From the NCBI GenBank assembly GCA_946887045.1, contig CAMPKC010000023.1, forward strand, positions 1 through 64,000: 64,000 bases of DNA, written 5' to 3'. Positions 48,461-58,302 of the stretch are shown one piece after another. The notes below the pieces were generated by a model, which saw only the letters and a program-made list of their open reading frames with translations, was not told the origin of the DNA and ran no database searches. This DNA comes from an uncultured Sphingobacteriaceae bacterium (GTDB lineage Bacteria > Bacteroidota > Bacteroidia > Sphingobacteriales > Sphingobacteriaceae). Positions within the stretch are counted from its first letter, which is position 1. Each line of letters begins with the position of its first letter. Made by a program: the position numbers and the translations under genes.

Positions 48461-49663
48461 TTACGCTAACTTTTTGAAGTAAGACTTAGGCATTCCGCCG
48501 GTTTCCTTTTTAAATGCTCTATAAAATGTACTACAGCTTTTAAATCCTGATTCATTTGCGATAGCCTCAATAGTCATTTTGTCCGACTTTTCAGGGTATC
48601 TTTCAATAAAATCCTTTATCCGATAAGAATTTACCCAGTCGCGAAAATTATTACCGATAATGCTGTTAATTACGAAAGAGCAATGGTGCATCGGGATATT
48701 TAACTCCTGTGCAAGATCAATAATTTGAAAATCATCCTTCAGAAACGGCCTTTTAGACGTCATAAACTCCTCTATAGTATTTAAATAACTTTGGCCCAAG
48801 GTGTCGGAAATAATTTTATTAGGAGCAGCCTCTGAATGAGCACTTGAATCAGGTTTAACTTTTTTTACCTCGATATTATCCGACACAAGTAAATACCCAT
48901 ACAAAAGATTTGGGTTATACAAAAGATAAAGAACAATACTTAAAAACACTAATGCATTAATAGCGATAAACCAGTGGAAGCCAGAGCTCGATTGACCTCC
49001 AACAAACATTTCCAGGCGATTGGATATCAGGGGTAAAAACCGGATAATTTGTACAACACTTACCGAAACCAGTAAAGAAAGCAACCATATTTTCAGCGAC
49101 CTATCCGCATTTTTCCTGGACAATAATTTCGACCGTATTAAAGAACGCCATGTAAAAAAAAGGTAAACTATAAACAATGGAGGTCTTAATACTAAATGAT
49201 AATAATAGGGCAAAAACCCTGTCTGCGAACTCAACAAGCTTTTAGGATCTTCAACAATTTGTTTGGTAATTAGCTCCCAATCGATTGACGGCGAAAAATA
49301 CCATGGCAACATCTCCACAAAGGCTAACACCGCCGGAATAAAGTGAAGCCATTCCTCCTTCCTGATACGTATTCTCTTTTTTATAAGACAGTTGACATAC
49401 AAATACAAACAAGCCGGAGCCGCATATGAAAATGGAATAAAGAGATTTAAGAGGTAGGGAAAATTCACTAATTGCTCGCTTTTCACCAAAAGATACACCA
49501 AATTTTGTCCTACTCTAGCAAATAATATAACCGCCACAAAACGGTTTAATAATTGGTATTTGGATTTTGATATCCATAAATGGATGGAAAAAATTAGAAT
49601 AAGAAAAGTTCCCGAAATAATAATTACATCAAAAAATCGATCAAAATTGGCTATGTTAATCAT
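48461..49663 (-). CDS. Membrane-anchored AraC-family regulator
   Basis: A 400-aa protein with seven to eight predicted helices in residues 10-260 and a C-terminal AraC HTH (about 300-398: KDDFQIIDLAQELNIPMHHCSFVINSI and MTIEAIANESGFKSCSTFYRAFKKETGGMPKSYFKK). The design suggests direct sensing of a membrane or external signal with DNA binding at the membrane. Such regulators are frequent in Bacteroidota. Target genes are not evident; the branched-chain E1 gene lies upstream on the same strand, 360 bp away. Confidence 0.88.
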   Translation of the reverse strand: MINIANFDRFFDVIIISGTFLILIFSIHLWISKSKYQLLNRFVAVILFARVGQNLVYLLVKSEQLVNFPYLLNLFIPFSYAAPACLYLYVNCLIKKRIRIRKEEWLHFIPAVLAFVEMLPWYFSPSIDWELITKQIVEDPKSLLSSQTGFLPYYYHLVLRPPLFIVYLFFTWRSLIRSKLLSRKNADRSLKIWLLSLLVSVSVVQIIRFLPLISNRLEMFVGGQSSSGFHWFIAINALVFLSIVLYLLYNPNLLYGYLLVSDNIEVKKVKPDSSAHSEAAPNKIISDTLGQSYLNTIEEFMTSKRPFLKDDFQIIDLAQELNIPMHHCSFVINSIIGNNFRDWVNSYRIKDFIERYPEKSDKMTIEAIANESGFKSCSTFYRAFKKETGGMPKSYFKKLA

Positions 49664-50023
49664 TTATAAAAAACGAGTAAGTTTTGTAATTGATAACAAT
49701 ACGATCTGAGCTAACCCCAAGAGCACTCTTGCTTATAACCAGAAAAATGAAATTTCTAAAACGGTCTAAATTGATTTATTATATTGCATTAATATAACAC
49801 AATTTAATAAAATATTCATATAAGGACATTATTTTATCACTTTGCGGGGGCTTTACCACAAAAATGATACACCCATGCGGCAATAGAAATATCACCAGAC
49901 AACAATTATTACTTAAAATTAAAAAATGGAAATCCCTGACACCGCGCAGTTAGGACATTGAAAAAGCTCGCGTCTAATTGACTACGGTGAATATTGTCTC
50001 AGGAATTCTAATAGACTAAATTA
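49664..50023. other. 360-bp intergenic region
   Basis: AT-rich. It holds a possible 29-codon plus-strand frame at 49864 (MIHPCGNRNITRQQ...), which I do not trust, and no clear promoter or RNA. Confidence 0.35.
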
Positions 50024-52441
50024 TTAAAACCAGGCCGGGTATTTCCCTGGATCAACCTCGCTCATCATTTCATAAATGGATTCGACAACATCGTCGATCG
50101 AAGGCTTTGTAAAGTAATCCCCATCGGTACCATAAGGTGGTCGATGCTCTTTCGCGGTGATAGTTCTCGGTGCACTATCGAGGTAGTAGTATCCTTTTTG
50201 TCTTTCAACGATCTGTTGCAATATGAACGCAGAGGCGCCGCCGGGTACGTCTTCATCTACGACTAATAACTTACTGGTTTTCTTGAGTGATTCGACACAA
50301 ACCCCATTTAAATCAAAAGGGTGCAGGGTCTGAGGATCGACAATTTCAATGGAAATCCCTAGTCTCTCCAGCTCTTCCACTGCATCCTGAACGATGCGCA
50401 AAGTCGAACCATAAGAGACTACAGTGATATCGGTCCCTGCTTTTATTACTTCGGCTACGCCTAAGGGAACGGTAAACTCGCCTGCGTTTAAAGGCAATCT
50501 CTCTTTTAATCGATACCCGTTTAAATTTTCGATTACAATTGCAGGCTCATCACCTCTGAGTAAAGTATTATACAAACCGGCAGCCTGGGTCATGTTACGC
50601 GGTACGCAAATATGAATACCGCGCATCGACCCCAAAATCACAGACATGGGCGAACCGGAATGCCATATTCCCTCCAGCCTGTGACCACGGGTTCTGATAA
50701 TCAAGGGAGACTTTTGACCTCCTTTTGTACGATAACTTAAACAAGCCAAATCATCGCTGACTACATACAGCGCATATAACAGATAGTCAACGTATTGAAT
50801 TTCTGCAATTGGCCTCAAGCCTCGCAGGGCTAAACCAATTCCCTGACCTATAATCGTACTTTCTCTTATCCCCGTATCTGCAACCCGGATTTTACCATGT
50901 TTTGCCTGCAAGCCGGCAAAACCCTGATTCACGTCTCCAATACTCCCAACATCTTCACCAAAAGCCAGGATCCGGGCGTCGCGTGTAAAGTTTTCATCAA
51001 AGCAGGCATTCAAAATTTCTCTTCCATCTATCAATTTTGCATCGTCGCTATATTCGGCCGCAACAACAGGTACTGCAAGAGGCGATTCGATAGAATTGGT
51101 AAATAATTTGGAATTATATCGTTCTTTATTTAAGTCGAGGTTCCTTTTATACCAGTTTAAAAGATTCTGTTTGGCTTCAGACTGATCTTTAGCCAAATAC
51201 CTAACCGCTTTGCGTATCGCCACAAAAACATCGGTTCTGGTAACTTCAGCGTTAGTCTTTAAAGTTGCTGCCAGCTTGTTAAAGTGATCAAGCTGAAAGG
51301 CTTCCAATAAGACTGCCACTTCCTTAGCCTCCTGAATCAGGACACGATGAAAAGCGTCCCAGGCTGCCTTTTGACATTCTTTAACATATCTTTTTGCTTC
51401 GCTTTCAATCTCAACCAATTCCTCCTCAGTCGCAACCGCTGATTCGAGCACCCAATTTCTCATTTGCAGAAGACAGTCGTATTCTGCTTCCCAGTTTAAA
51501 CGCTCCTGAGATTTATATCTCTCGTGAGAGCCTGAAGAAGAATGCCCCTGAGGCTGAGTCATTTCCCACACATGGATCATCACCGGAATATGTTTCTCCC
51601 GGCAAATATTTATTGCTTTTTCATAGGTTTCACACAGGCCGGGATAATCCCATCCTCTTACTTTAAATATCTCAAAGCCCTCACCTTTTTCATCGCGCTG
51701 AAAACCCCTTAAAACTTCCGAAATATCCTGCTTAGTGGTTTGATATTTCTGCGGAACAGATATAGCATAACTATCATCCCAAATAGATATTGCCAAAGGG
51801 ACTTGCAGTACTCCGGCAGCATTTATAGCTTCAAAAAACACTCCCTCGGAAGTAGATCCATTTCCTATGGTACCGAAGGCAACTTCATTCCCGTTCACCG
51901 AAAAATCTTTCAGAAAGCTCAACTCAGAGTTCTCCCTGTAAAGTTTAGAGGCCTGAGCCAGACCCACCAACCGCGCCATTTGTCCGCCTGTAGTAGAAAT
52001 ATCCGCGGACGTCATTTTCATTTCCGTCTGATTTTTCCAGGTTCCATCTTCGTTAAGAATGCGGGTGGAAAAATGAGCATTCATCTGGCGACCGCCGGAG
52101 AAGGGCTCCTCGTCTACATTGGTATTTGCGTAGAGTTGAGAAAAAAACTCGGTAATTGTAGCCATTCCGGTAGCGAACATGAACGTCTGATCCCGATAGT
52201 AACCTGAACGCCAATCGCCTTTTTTAAAGGCCTTGGCCATAGCAACCTGAGCAACTTCTTTACCGTCGCCAAAGATTCCAAACTTTGCCTTGCCTGTAAG
52301 AACTTCCTTCCGGCCAAGCAAACTCGTCTGACGGCTTTCATAGCATATCCGATAATCATTCAGTACAATATGTTTGAAGTCTTCAAAGCTTAGCTCAGAA
52401 ACATCGAATTGATTAGTTACATTCATTAGGGTTTCACTCAT
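50024..52441 (-). CDS. Fused E1 alpha-beta of branched-chain 2-oxoacid dehydrogenase
   Basis: An 805-aa fusion. The alpha half (1-380) has FGTIGNGSTSEGVFFEAINAAGVLQVPLAISIWDDSYAIS, the thiamine-diphosphate site, and HSSSGSHERYK, the phospho-loop region. The beta half (about 460-805) has ARILAFGEDVGSIGDVNQGF and the C-terminal DEDVPGGASAFILQQI. It decarboxylates branched-chain 2-oxoacids (or pyruvate) and passes the acyl group to E2 lipoate. E2 is not in the window; E3 could be lpdA. The fusion is usual in this phylum. Confidence 0.9.
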   Translation of the reverse strand: MSETLMNVTNQFDVSELSFEDFKHIVLNDYRICYESRQTSLLGRKEVLTGKAKFGIFGDGKEVAQVAMAKAFKKGDWRSGYYRDQTFMFATGMATITEFFSQLYANTNVDEEPFSGGRQMNAHFSTRILNEDGTWKNQTEMKMTSADISTTGGQMARLVGLAQASKLYRENSELSFLKDFSVNGNEVAFGTIGNGSTSEGVFFEAINAAGVLQVPLAISIWDDSYAISVPQKYQTTKQDISEVLRGFQRDEKGEGFEIFKVRGWDYPGLCETYEKAINICREKHIPVMIHVWEMTQPQGHSSSGSHERYKSQERLNWEAEYDCLLQMRNWVLESAVATEEELVEIESEAKRYVKECQKAAWDAFHRVLIQEAKEVAVLLEAFQLDHFNKLAATLKTNAEVTRTDVFVAIRKAVRYLAKDQSEAKQNLLNWYKRNLDLNKERYNSKLFTNSIESPLAVPVVAAEYSDDAKLIDGREILNACFDENFTRDARILAFGEDVGSIGDVNQGFAGLQAKHGKIRVADTGIRESTIIGQGIGLALRGLRPIAEIQYVDYLLYALYVVSDDLACLSYRTKGGQKSPLIIRTRGHRLEGIWHSGSPMSVILGSMRGIHICVPRNMTQAAGLYNTLLRGDEPAIVIENLNGYRLKERLPLNAGEFTVPLGVAEVIKAGTDITVVSYGSTLRIVQDAVEELERLGISIEIVDPQTLHPFDLNGVCVESLKKTSKLLVVDEDVPGGASAFILQQIVERQKGYYYLDSAPRTITAKEHRPPYGTDGDYFTKPSIDDVVESIYEMMSEVDPGKYPAWF

Positions 52442-52455
52442 TTCTCAACCGGTTC

Positions 52456-52463
52456 CAAAATTA
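52456..52463 (-). promoter_or_regulatory. Possible -7 promoter box for the E1 gene
   Basis: CAAAATTA on the plus strand reads TAATTTTG on the minus strand, 15 bp before the ATG. No -33 element was seen. Confidence 0.35.
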
Positions 52464-52519
52464 ATAAAATATACAAGGTATGAAACCCTATCTTCATTAT
52501 TGCGTAAAAAGGGCTCGTT

Positions 52520-52548
52520 TTTGAATATAAAAAATAAATATATCTTTG
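52520..52548 (+). promoter_or_regulatory. Promoter of the DUF1573 gene
   Basis: -33 TTTG at 52520-52523 and -7 TATCTTTG at 52541-52548, spacing 17 bp. The expected leader is about 80 nt. Confidence 0.6.
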
Positions 52549-52634
52549 TACAACACTTGGATAAAAGCGCCGTTTACATCTTAATTACATGATAATTAAA
52601 CCGGGCGTATATAGTTCAGTCTAATTAAAAAAAC

Positions 52635-53033
52635 ATGAAAATGAAAAAGCTATTTACCTTTTGCGCAGTTATCTTAACCTTCGTTGCTTTTACGGCTATG
52701 AAATCCGTACTCGAAGCAGAATTTAAGTTTGTTGAAGAAACACACGATTTTGGCAAGATACCTCAAGGCAAACCTGTAACGTATGAATTTAAGTTCACTA
52801 ATGTAGGAGATTCGCCTATAATAATTTCGAATGTTGAAGCATCGTGCGGTTGCACAGTACCTAAATATTCAAGCACGCCTGTAAAAAAGGGGGAAACGGG
52901 AGTTATTACTGCAACATTTAACGCGGCGGCAGTTGGCGCATTTAACAAAGTAATCACGGTTAAATCAAACGCCAAAACACCGGTTAAATACTTATACATT
53001 AAAGGTGAAGTAGTAAGCACCAGCAGCAGATAA
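52635..53033 (+). CDS. DUF1573 exported protein
   Basis: A 132-aa protein with a signal peptide (MKKLFTFCAVILTFVAFTAM) and one Ig-like DUF1573 domain: EETHDFGKIPQGKPVTYEFKFTNVGDSPIIISNVEASCGCTVPKY. The CGC pair is a family hallmark. It is periplasmic or surface exposed; function unknown. It has its own promoter and terminator, so it is monocistronic. Confidence 0.9.
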   Translation: MKMKKLFTFCAVILTFVAFTAMKSVLEAEFKFVEETHDFGKIPQGKPVTYEFKFTNVGDSPIIISNVEASCGCTVPKYSSTPVKKGETGVITATFNAAAVGAFNKVITVKSNAKTPVKYLYIKGEVVSTSSR

Positions 53034-53055
53034 ACAATCAATAAAGATTTTGAAA

Positions 53056-53083
53056 AACCTCTCTGCTAACAGAGAGGTTTTTT
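53056..53083 (+). terminator. Terminator of the DUF1573 gene
   Basis: A perfect 10-bp stem, AACCTCTCTG with CAGAGAGGTT and loop CTAA, followed by T's that run into the next promoter box. Confidence 0.9.
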
Positions 53084-53091
53084 TATTTTTG
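53084..53091 (+). promoter_or_regulatory. -7 box TATTTTTG of the aminotransferase gene
   Basis: It abuts the preceding terminator T run and lies 6 bp before the ATG at 53098, implying a leaderless or near-leaderless transcript. Same geometry as purM. Confidence 0.55.
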
Positions 53092-53097
53092 TAGCCC

Positions 53098-54324
53098 ATG
53101 CCAAAAATCTCTAACAAGGGAAAGCAGATGCCTGCTTCCCCTATACGAAAATTAACACCATTTGCAGACAAGGCAAAAAAGCTTGGTAGAAAGGTGTATC
53201 ATTTAAATATCGGTCAACCTGATATTGAAACTCCTGAAGCGATGCTGAATGCGATCAAGAACATCGATTTTAAGGTTTGGGCCTATACTCAGTCTGAAGG
53301 AAACTTATCATACCGTGAAAAACTAGTCGAGTATTACAATAAGGCGGGCTACAATATCAGTATCGAAGATATATTCGTTACAACCGGAGCCTCGGAAGCT
53401 ATTGTAATTGCTTTACAAACCTGCATGGATGATGGTGATGAAATTATCATCCCCGAGCCTTTTTATGCAAATTATAATGCATTTGCATGGATGAGCAACG
53501 TGACAATAAAGCCGGTTTTGTCGACAATTGAGACAGGATTCGCTTTACCTGCCATAAGCGAGTTTGAAAAGCAGATTACTGACAAAACAAAAGCAATATT
53601 TATATGCAATCCTAATAACCCTACTGGATATTTATATTCTTATGATGAGCTAGAAGAGCTAAAAAAGCTTTGCTTAAAGTACGACCTGTATCTATTTGCC
53701 GATGAAGCTTACCGTGAATTTTGTTATGATGATAACAAGTTTTTCTCGCCGATGCACCTGGATGGCATTGATGAAAATGTTTTAATATTCGACAGTGTTT
53801 CGAAACGATACAGCGCCTGTGGCGCACGTTTGGGCTGCTTCATCACCAAAAACAAAAAAGTAATCGAAACGGCTCTGAAATTCGCTCAGGCGAGATTAAG
53901 TCCGGGTATGGTCTCGCAGATAGCAGCAGAAGCAGCAGTGGATACACCTGCGTCTTATTTTGAAAGAGTAAATAAAGAATATACGGAAAGACGCAATATG
54001 CTTGTCGAGGCACTGAACAAGATGGAAGGCGTTTTTTGTCCCAATCCTGGTGGTGCTTTTTACGTGGTTGCGCGTTTCCCGGTTGACGACTCAGAAAAAT
54101 TCTGCCAGTGGATGCTGGAAGAGTTCTCATATGACAATCAGACAGTGATGATGGCTCCGGCGGCTGGTTTTTACAGTACTCCCGGCGCTGGCAAAGATGA
54201 AATCAGATTGGCATACGTTTTGAACAAGAAAGATTTGAAGAATGCAATGATTTGCCTGGAGAAAGCGTTACAAGAATATCCGGGAAGAAAGCTTAAAGCA
54301 GAAAGCTTAAAGCAGAAAGCTTAA
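53098..54324 (+). CDS. PLP-dependent aminotransferase (class I, aspartate-type)
   Basis: A fold-type I transaminase of 408 aa: NIGQPDIETPEAM at the N-terminus, FICNPNNPTGYLYS, and the PLP Lys in IFDSVSKRYSACGARLGC. It is related to aspartate/aromatic aminotransferases and may transaminate phenylpyruvate or 4-hydroxyphenylpyruvate, the step missing from the aro operon; that is inference. The last ~13 residues (KLKAESLKQKA) and the stop codon are encoded by a 14-bp tandem repeat, so the original C-terminus was probably replaced. Confidence 0.88.
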   Translation: MPKISNKGKQMPASPIRKLTPFADKAKKLGRKVYHLNIGQPDIETPEAMLNAIKNIDFKVWAYTQSEGNLSYREKLVEYYNKAGYNISIEDIFVTTGASEAIVIALQTCMDDGDEIIIPEPFYANYNAFAWMSNVTIKPVLSTIETGFALPAISEFEKQITDKTKAIFICNPNNPTGYLYSYDELEELKKLCLKYDLYLFADEAYREFCYDDNKFFSPMHLDGIDENVLIFDSVSKRYSACGARLGCFITKNKKVIETALKFAQARLSPGMVSQIAAEAAVDTPASYFERVNKEYTERRNMLVEALNKMEGVFCPNPGGAFYVVARFPVDDSEKFCQWMLEEFSYDNQTVMMAPAAGFYSTPGAGKDEIRLAYVLNKKDLKNAMICLEKALQEYPGRKLKAESLKQKA

Positions 54325-54327
54325 AGC
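54286..54327 (+). repeat. AGAAAGCTTAAAGC x3, heptamer array in a gene end
   Basis: Three perfect 14-bp copies at 54286, 54300 and 54314 (7-mers AGAAAGC, TTAAAGC). They encode the final residues and the stop of the aminotransferase. Confidence 0.92.
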
Positions 54328-54339
54328 AATATTTAACGT

Positions 54340-54378
54340 TCTTTTAGTTTTTTACTTTTTAATTTTAACTTTTCACTT
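54340..54378 (+). repeat. Heptamer array (ssrA 5' side)
   Basis: The units TTTTAGT, TTTTTAC, TTTTTAA, TTTTAAC, TTTTCAC precede the tmRNA. TAACTTTT at 54366-54373, 13 nt before the mature 5' end, is a plausible -7 box inside the array. Confidence 0.65.
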
Positions 54379-54386
54379 AACACATC

Positions 54387-54752
54387 GGGCCCGACCGGAA
54401 TTGACAGGATGGCGGCAGGTATGTAAGCATGCAGCGCGTTGTGAGACTAGCGCTCTAATCTGAACTCTCAAAACAATAATTGGCGAAAATAACTACGCCT
54501 TAGCTGCCTAATTTAGAATTAGCATAGCTTTTGTCCCGCTGGTATTCTGTTCTGTTATATCAGCATATGGGGCATCGATCAACAGAACTGGTTTGGTTAA
54601 GGGTGCGAAAACCGAACGAGATAAAGCACATAAGGAAGACGGTACAGGCAATCGGCCAGCCTTCCCCTTCCCGACAATAAAATGGCTGATAAGCATGTAG
54701 AAAGCATATTTTGTTCCATGTTTGGACGAGAGTTCGAATCTCTCCGGGTCCA
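54387..54752 (+). ncRNA. ssrA: tmRNA
   Basis: Rescues stalled ribosomes by trans-translation. The acceptor stem pairs GGGCCCG (54387-54393) with CGGGTCC (54745-54751); the T arm GAGAGTTCGAATCTCTC precedes it. The tag frame starts at GGC 54482 and encodes GENNYALAA before TAA 54509-54511, the Bacteroidota tag. CCA is not encoded (A at 54752 is followed by CACA), so it must be added after transcription. Length 366 nt is normal. Minus-strand frames over this gene are artefacts. Confidence 0.95.
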
Positions 54753-54776
54753 CACAAACCTCAAATTGAGGAAAAA

Positions 54777-54806
54777 GGCGGTAATTAAAAAATTATCGCC
54801 TTTTTT
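54777..54806 (+). terminator. Terminator of ssrA
   Basis: The stem GGCGGTAATT with AATTATCGCC (one G-U pair, loop AAAA), flanked by A's, is followed by TTTTTT. Confidence 0.88.
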
Positions 54807-55140
54807 CGTTTTCTTCCTATTAATCTCATTGTAAATCAGACAAAAAACGTGAAAAAATTCAACGAAAGATTATCGTATTAATGGAGGAAATATTAAAGCA
54901 TCCGGAAATGCTTTTGGGACCATTTAAAAGTAAATATTAGTCTGTTTTGAGATATAAAAATGAGAAGAATTACCCAATGTAAGTATAATAAATCCACCCT
55001 CTCCTACAATACGAATTCGGATTATTTCAGACATATACATTTACTCTCGAGTGCAGCGTATATGCCATAAAGTTTATGAAAAGATCTGATGGGATCCATT
55101 GAAAAAATCAATGGATTTGCTTGAATCAATTAATAGGTTA
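54807..55140. other. Intergenic region after ssrA
   Basis: No credible gene. A 9-bp hairpin ATCCATTGA / TCAATGGAT lies at about 55093-55115. Although tmRNA genes are common integration sites, I see no duplicated ssrA 3' end and no integrase. Confidence 0.4.
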
Positions 55141-55143
55141 TGC

Positions 55144-56526
<1,383 letters not shown>

Positions 56527-56528
56527 AG

Positions 56529-56558
56529 AATTGGCAGTGAGTGATCTCACTGCCAATT
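56529..56558. terminator. Bidirectional hairpin between metY and folE
   Basis: A perfect 13-bp stem, AATTGGCAGTGAG with CTCACTGCCAATT and loop TGAT, lies between convergent stops. The T run on the plus strand is short. Confidence 0.7.
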
Positions 56559-56561
56559 GCT

Positions 56562-57242
56562 TTAAACATTCGAAATGTGGCTTAAAAATTCTTTCCTTGT
56601 ATCCGGATTGTTGAAAGCTCCGCTGTATTCCGCTGTAATTGTTGTACTACTAGTATCTTTAACACCTCTTGATGAAACACATAAATGCACAGCATCAATT
56701 ACAAAAGCAACATCTTCTGTTTCAAGGATAGATTTGAGTTCATTGGCTATTTGAATAGTCAGTCTTTCTTGCACCTGTGGCCTCTGTGAATAATACTGAA
56801 CGATACGATTAAGCTTGGAAAGCCCAATAACTTTCCCAGAAGAAATGTAAGCAACATGTGCCTTGCCTATTATTGGAACGAAATGATGCTCACAACTTGA
56901 ATACAGGGTAATGTTCTTCTCGATAAGCATCTGATTATACTGATATTTATTATCAAACAGCGCAACATTCGGTTTATTAGCAGGATTTAGGCCCGAAAAT
57001 ATTTCTTTTACATACATTTTGGCAACCCTACCTGGCGTTCCATTCAGACTATCATCAATCAGATCCAAGCCCAGAATATTCATTATTTCGCGAAAATGGC
57101 CTGAGATTGCTTCTATTTTTTGTTCGTCGCTAATTTCAAATGCGTCAATGCGTAACGGAGTATCATAGGAGGTACCTATATGCTGCTCTCCTAGCAGATC
57201 TTCGAGTTGTGACAGACTGTTTTTATCCATTGAATTCAACAT
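56562..57242 (-). CDS. folE: GTP cyclohydrolase I
   Basis: It makes 7,8-dihydroneopterin triphosphate from GTP. The zinc/active-site motifs SSCEHHFVPIIGKAHVAYI and VHLCVSSRGVKDTSSTT, with QERLTIQIA, are intact; 226 aa. Its start overlaps the end of the PTPS gene by 20 bp, so the two are translationally coupled. With PTPS next to it the product may feed a biopterin-like cofactor rather than only folate. Confidence 0.94.
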   Translation of the reverse strand: MLNSMDKNSLSQLEDLLGEQHIGTSYDTPLRIDAFEISDEQKIEAISGHFREIMNILGLDLIDDSLNGTPGRVAKMYVKEIFSGLNPANKPNVALFDNKYQYNQMLIEKNITLYSSCEHHFVPIIGKAHVAYISSGKVIGLSKLNRIVQYYSQRPQVQERLTIQIANELKSILETEDVAFVIDAVHLCVSSRGVKDTSSTTITAEYSGAFNNPDTRKEFLSHISNV

Positions 57243-57630
57243 AATTTCTTTCTGTTTCGTAAAGTGTAATACCTAATAGTTTATCTTCCGGAATTGCTAA
57301 TCTCAAAGTCTGGTAAATAACTGCAGCGTTGTTTTCAGCCGTAGGATTTAGGAGTTTAAATTCCTCAGTATCAAGATTCAGATTTTTATGATCGAACCTT
57401 TCGATGACTTCTCTTTCGACCAGGTCTTTTAGAAACTTCATATCCATCACAAACCCGGTTAAGAAATCAATCTCCCCCGTTATCTTAACTATGAGCTCAT
57501 AATTATGTCCATGATAATTTGGGTTGTTACACTTTCCAAAAACTTCCTTGTTCTTTGATTCATCCCATGTCGCAACATTTAATCTATGAGCTGCATTAAA
57601 ATGCATTTTTCGACAAACCGTTGCTACCAT
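57223..57630 (-). CDS. 6-pyruvoyl-tetrahydropterin synthase family protein
   Basis: A 135-aa T-fold enzyme using dihydroneopterin triphosphate. Zinc ligands are in MHFNAAHRLN and NYHGHNYEL; the catalytic Cys is in FGKCNNPNYHGH, the spacing of true PTPS; ERFDHKNLNLD supplies His/Asp. It could be PTPS (biopterin route) or QueD-like (queuosine route); the Cys-Asn-Asn context and folE coupling favour PTPS. Overlaps both flanking genes. Confidence 0.85.
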   Translation of the reverse strand: MVATVCRKMHFNAAHRLNVATWDESKNKEVFGKCNNPNYHGHNYELIVKITGEIDFLTGFVMDMKFLKDLVEREVIERFDHKNLNLDTEEFKLLNPTAENNAAVIYQTLRLAIPEDKLLGITLYETERNYVEFNG

Positions 57631-58298
57631 GGCTCTTCTATTATGATTTGAGATTTATCAACTCCCAAATCGGATAAGTATTCGATGATCATATTTGTAA
57701 ATCCCTCAGGCCCGCAGATATAATAAAACTTTTTTTGTTCGCCCACATAAGGCCTTAATAATTCGCGATCAATAAACTTGGGTGGGATGGCAGGATCATT
57801 TGAGGCTTCAACGACACTTATAAACTTATCAGCGAGCAACGTTCTAAGCTCATGTTCGAGAATTACGTCGTTGGCAGTACGATTCGCGAAAATCAGGGTG
57901 TTTCCCTCTAAATTATTCTTTAATTTAAGGTCTTGAAGAATCGCAATAAAAGGCGTAATCCCAGCTCCACCTGCTATAAAAAGGCCGTCGCCCTGATAAG
58001 CGATTGTACCGAATACATCATGAAGGATCAATTCATCGTCCCGACCGATAGTTCCCAACTTTTTGGTAATGCCGTTATGTCCTGAGTAAATTTTAATGAT
58101 AAATTCTAAGGTATCCGACTCAGTAGTTGATGTGAAAGTAAATGGCCTCAATTCTTCCTCAAATCCAGGCTTGTTAATGGAAACATCACAGGCTTGACCA
58201 GGAATAAAGCTGAATCCAACAGGCTTTTCCACAACAAAACGCTTGACGTTATGAGTAACGAAATTAGTGTTTAATACTTTAACTAAATGCTTGCTCAT
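57624..58298 (-). CDS. Ferredoxin/flavodoxin-NADP reductase-like flavoprotein
   Basis: A 224-aa FNR-fold oxidoreductase: FAD motif RPFTFTS, NAD(P) motif GGAGITPFIAIL, and C-terminal CGPEGFTNMIIEYL. There is no 2Fe-2S domain. ATG 58298 is preferred over the upstream frame end at 58334, which overlaps the DoxX-like gene. Overlaps the PTPS start by 7 bp. It might supply reducing power for a pterin reduction or another partner; this is inference from the operon. Confidence 0.85.
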   Translation of the reverse strand: MSKHLVKVLNTNFVTHNVKRFVVEKPVGFSFIPGQACDVSINKPGFEEELRPFTFTSTTESDTLEFIIKIYSGHNGITKKLGTIGRDDELILHDVFGTIAYQGDGLFIAGGAGITPFIAILQDLKLKNNLEGNTLIFANRTANDVILEHELRTLLADKFISVVEASNDPAIPPKFIDRELLRPYVGEQKKFYYICGPEGFTNMIIEYLSDLGVDKSQIIIEEPW

Positions 58299-58302
58299 AA
58301 TG

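Noticed and set aside
49864..49953. 29-codon plus-strand frame (MIHPCGNRNITRQQ...)
   Set aside because: No ribosome-binding site, promoter or known precursor-peptide leader motif; likely chance.
9307..54378. CRISPR array interpretation of the short repeats
   Set aside because: The units are 7-35 bp, degenerate, without spacers of constant length, scattered over six gaps, and no cas genes are present.
54508..54757. Minus-strand frames of 81 and 65 codons
   Set aside because: They lie across the tmRNA and translate its tRNA-like end (PERFELSSKHG and similar), a well-known artefact.
54807..55140. Integrated element next to ssrA
   Set aside because: tmRNA genes are frequent integration sites, but there is no integrase and no duplicated ssrA 3' end.
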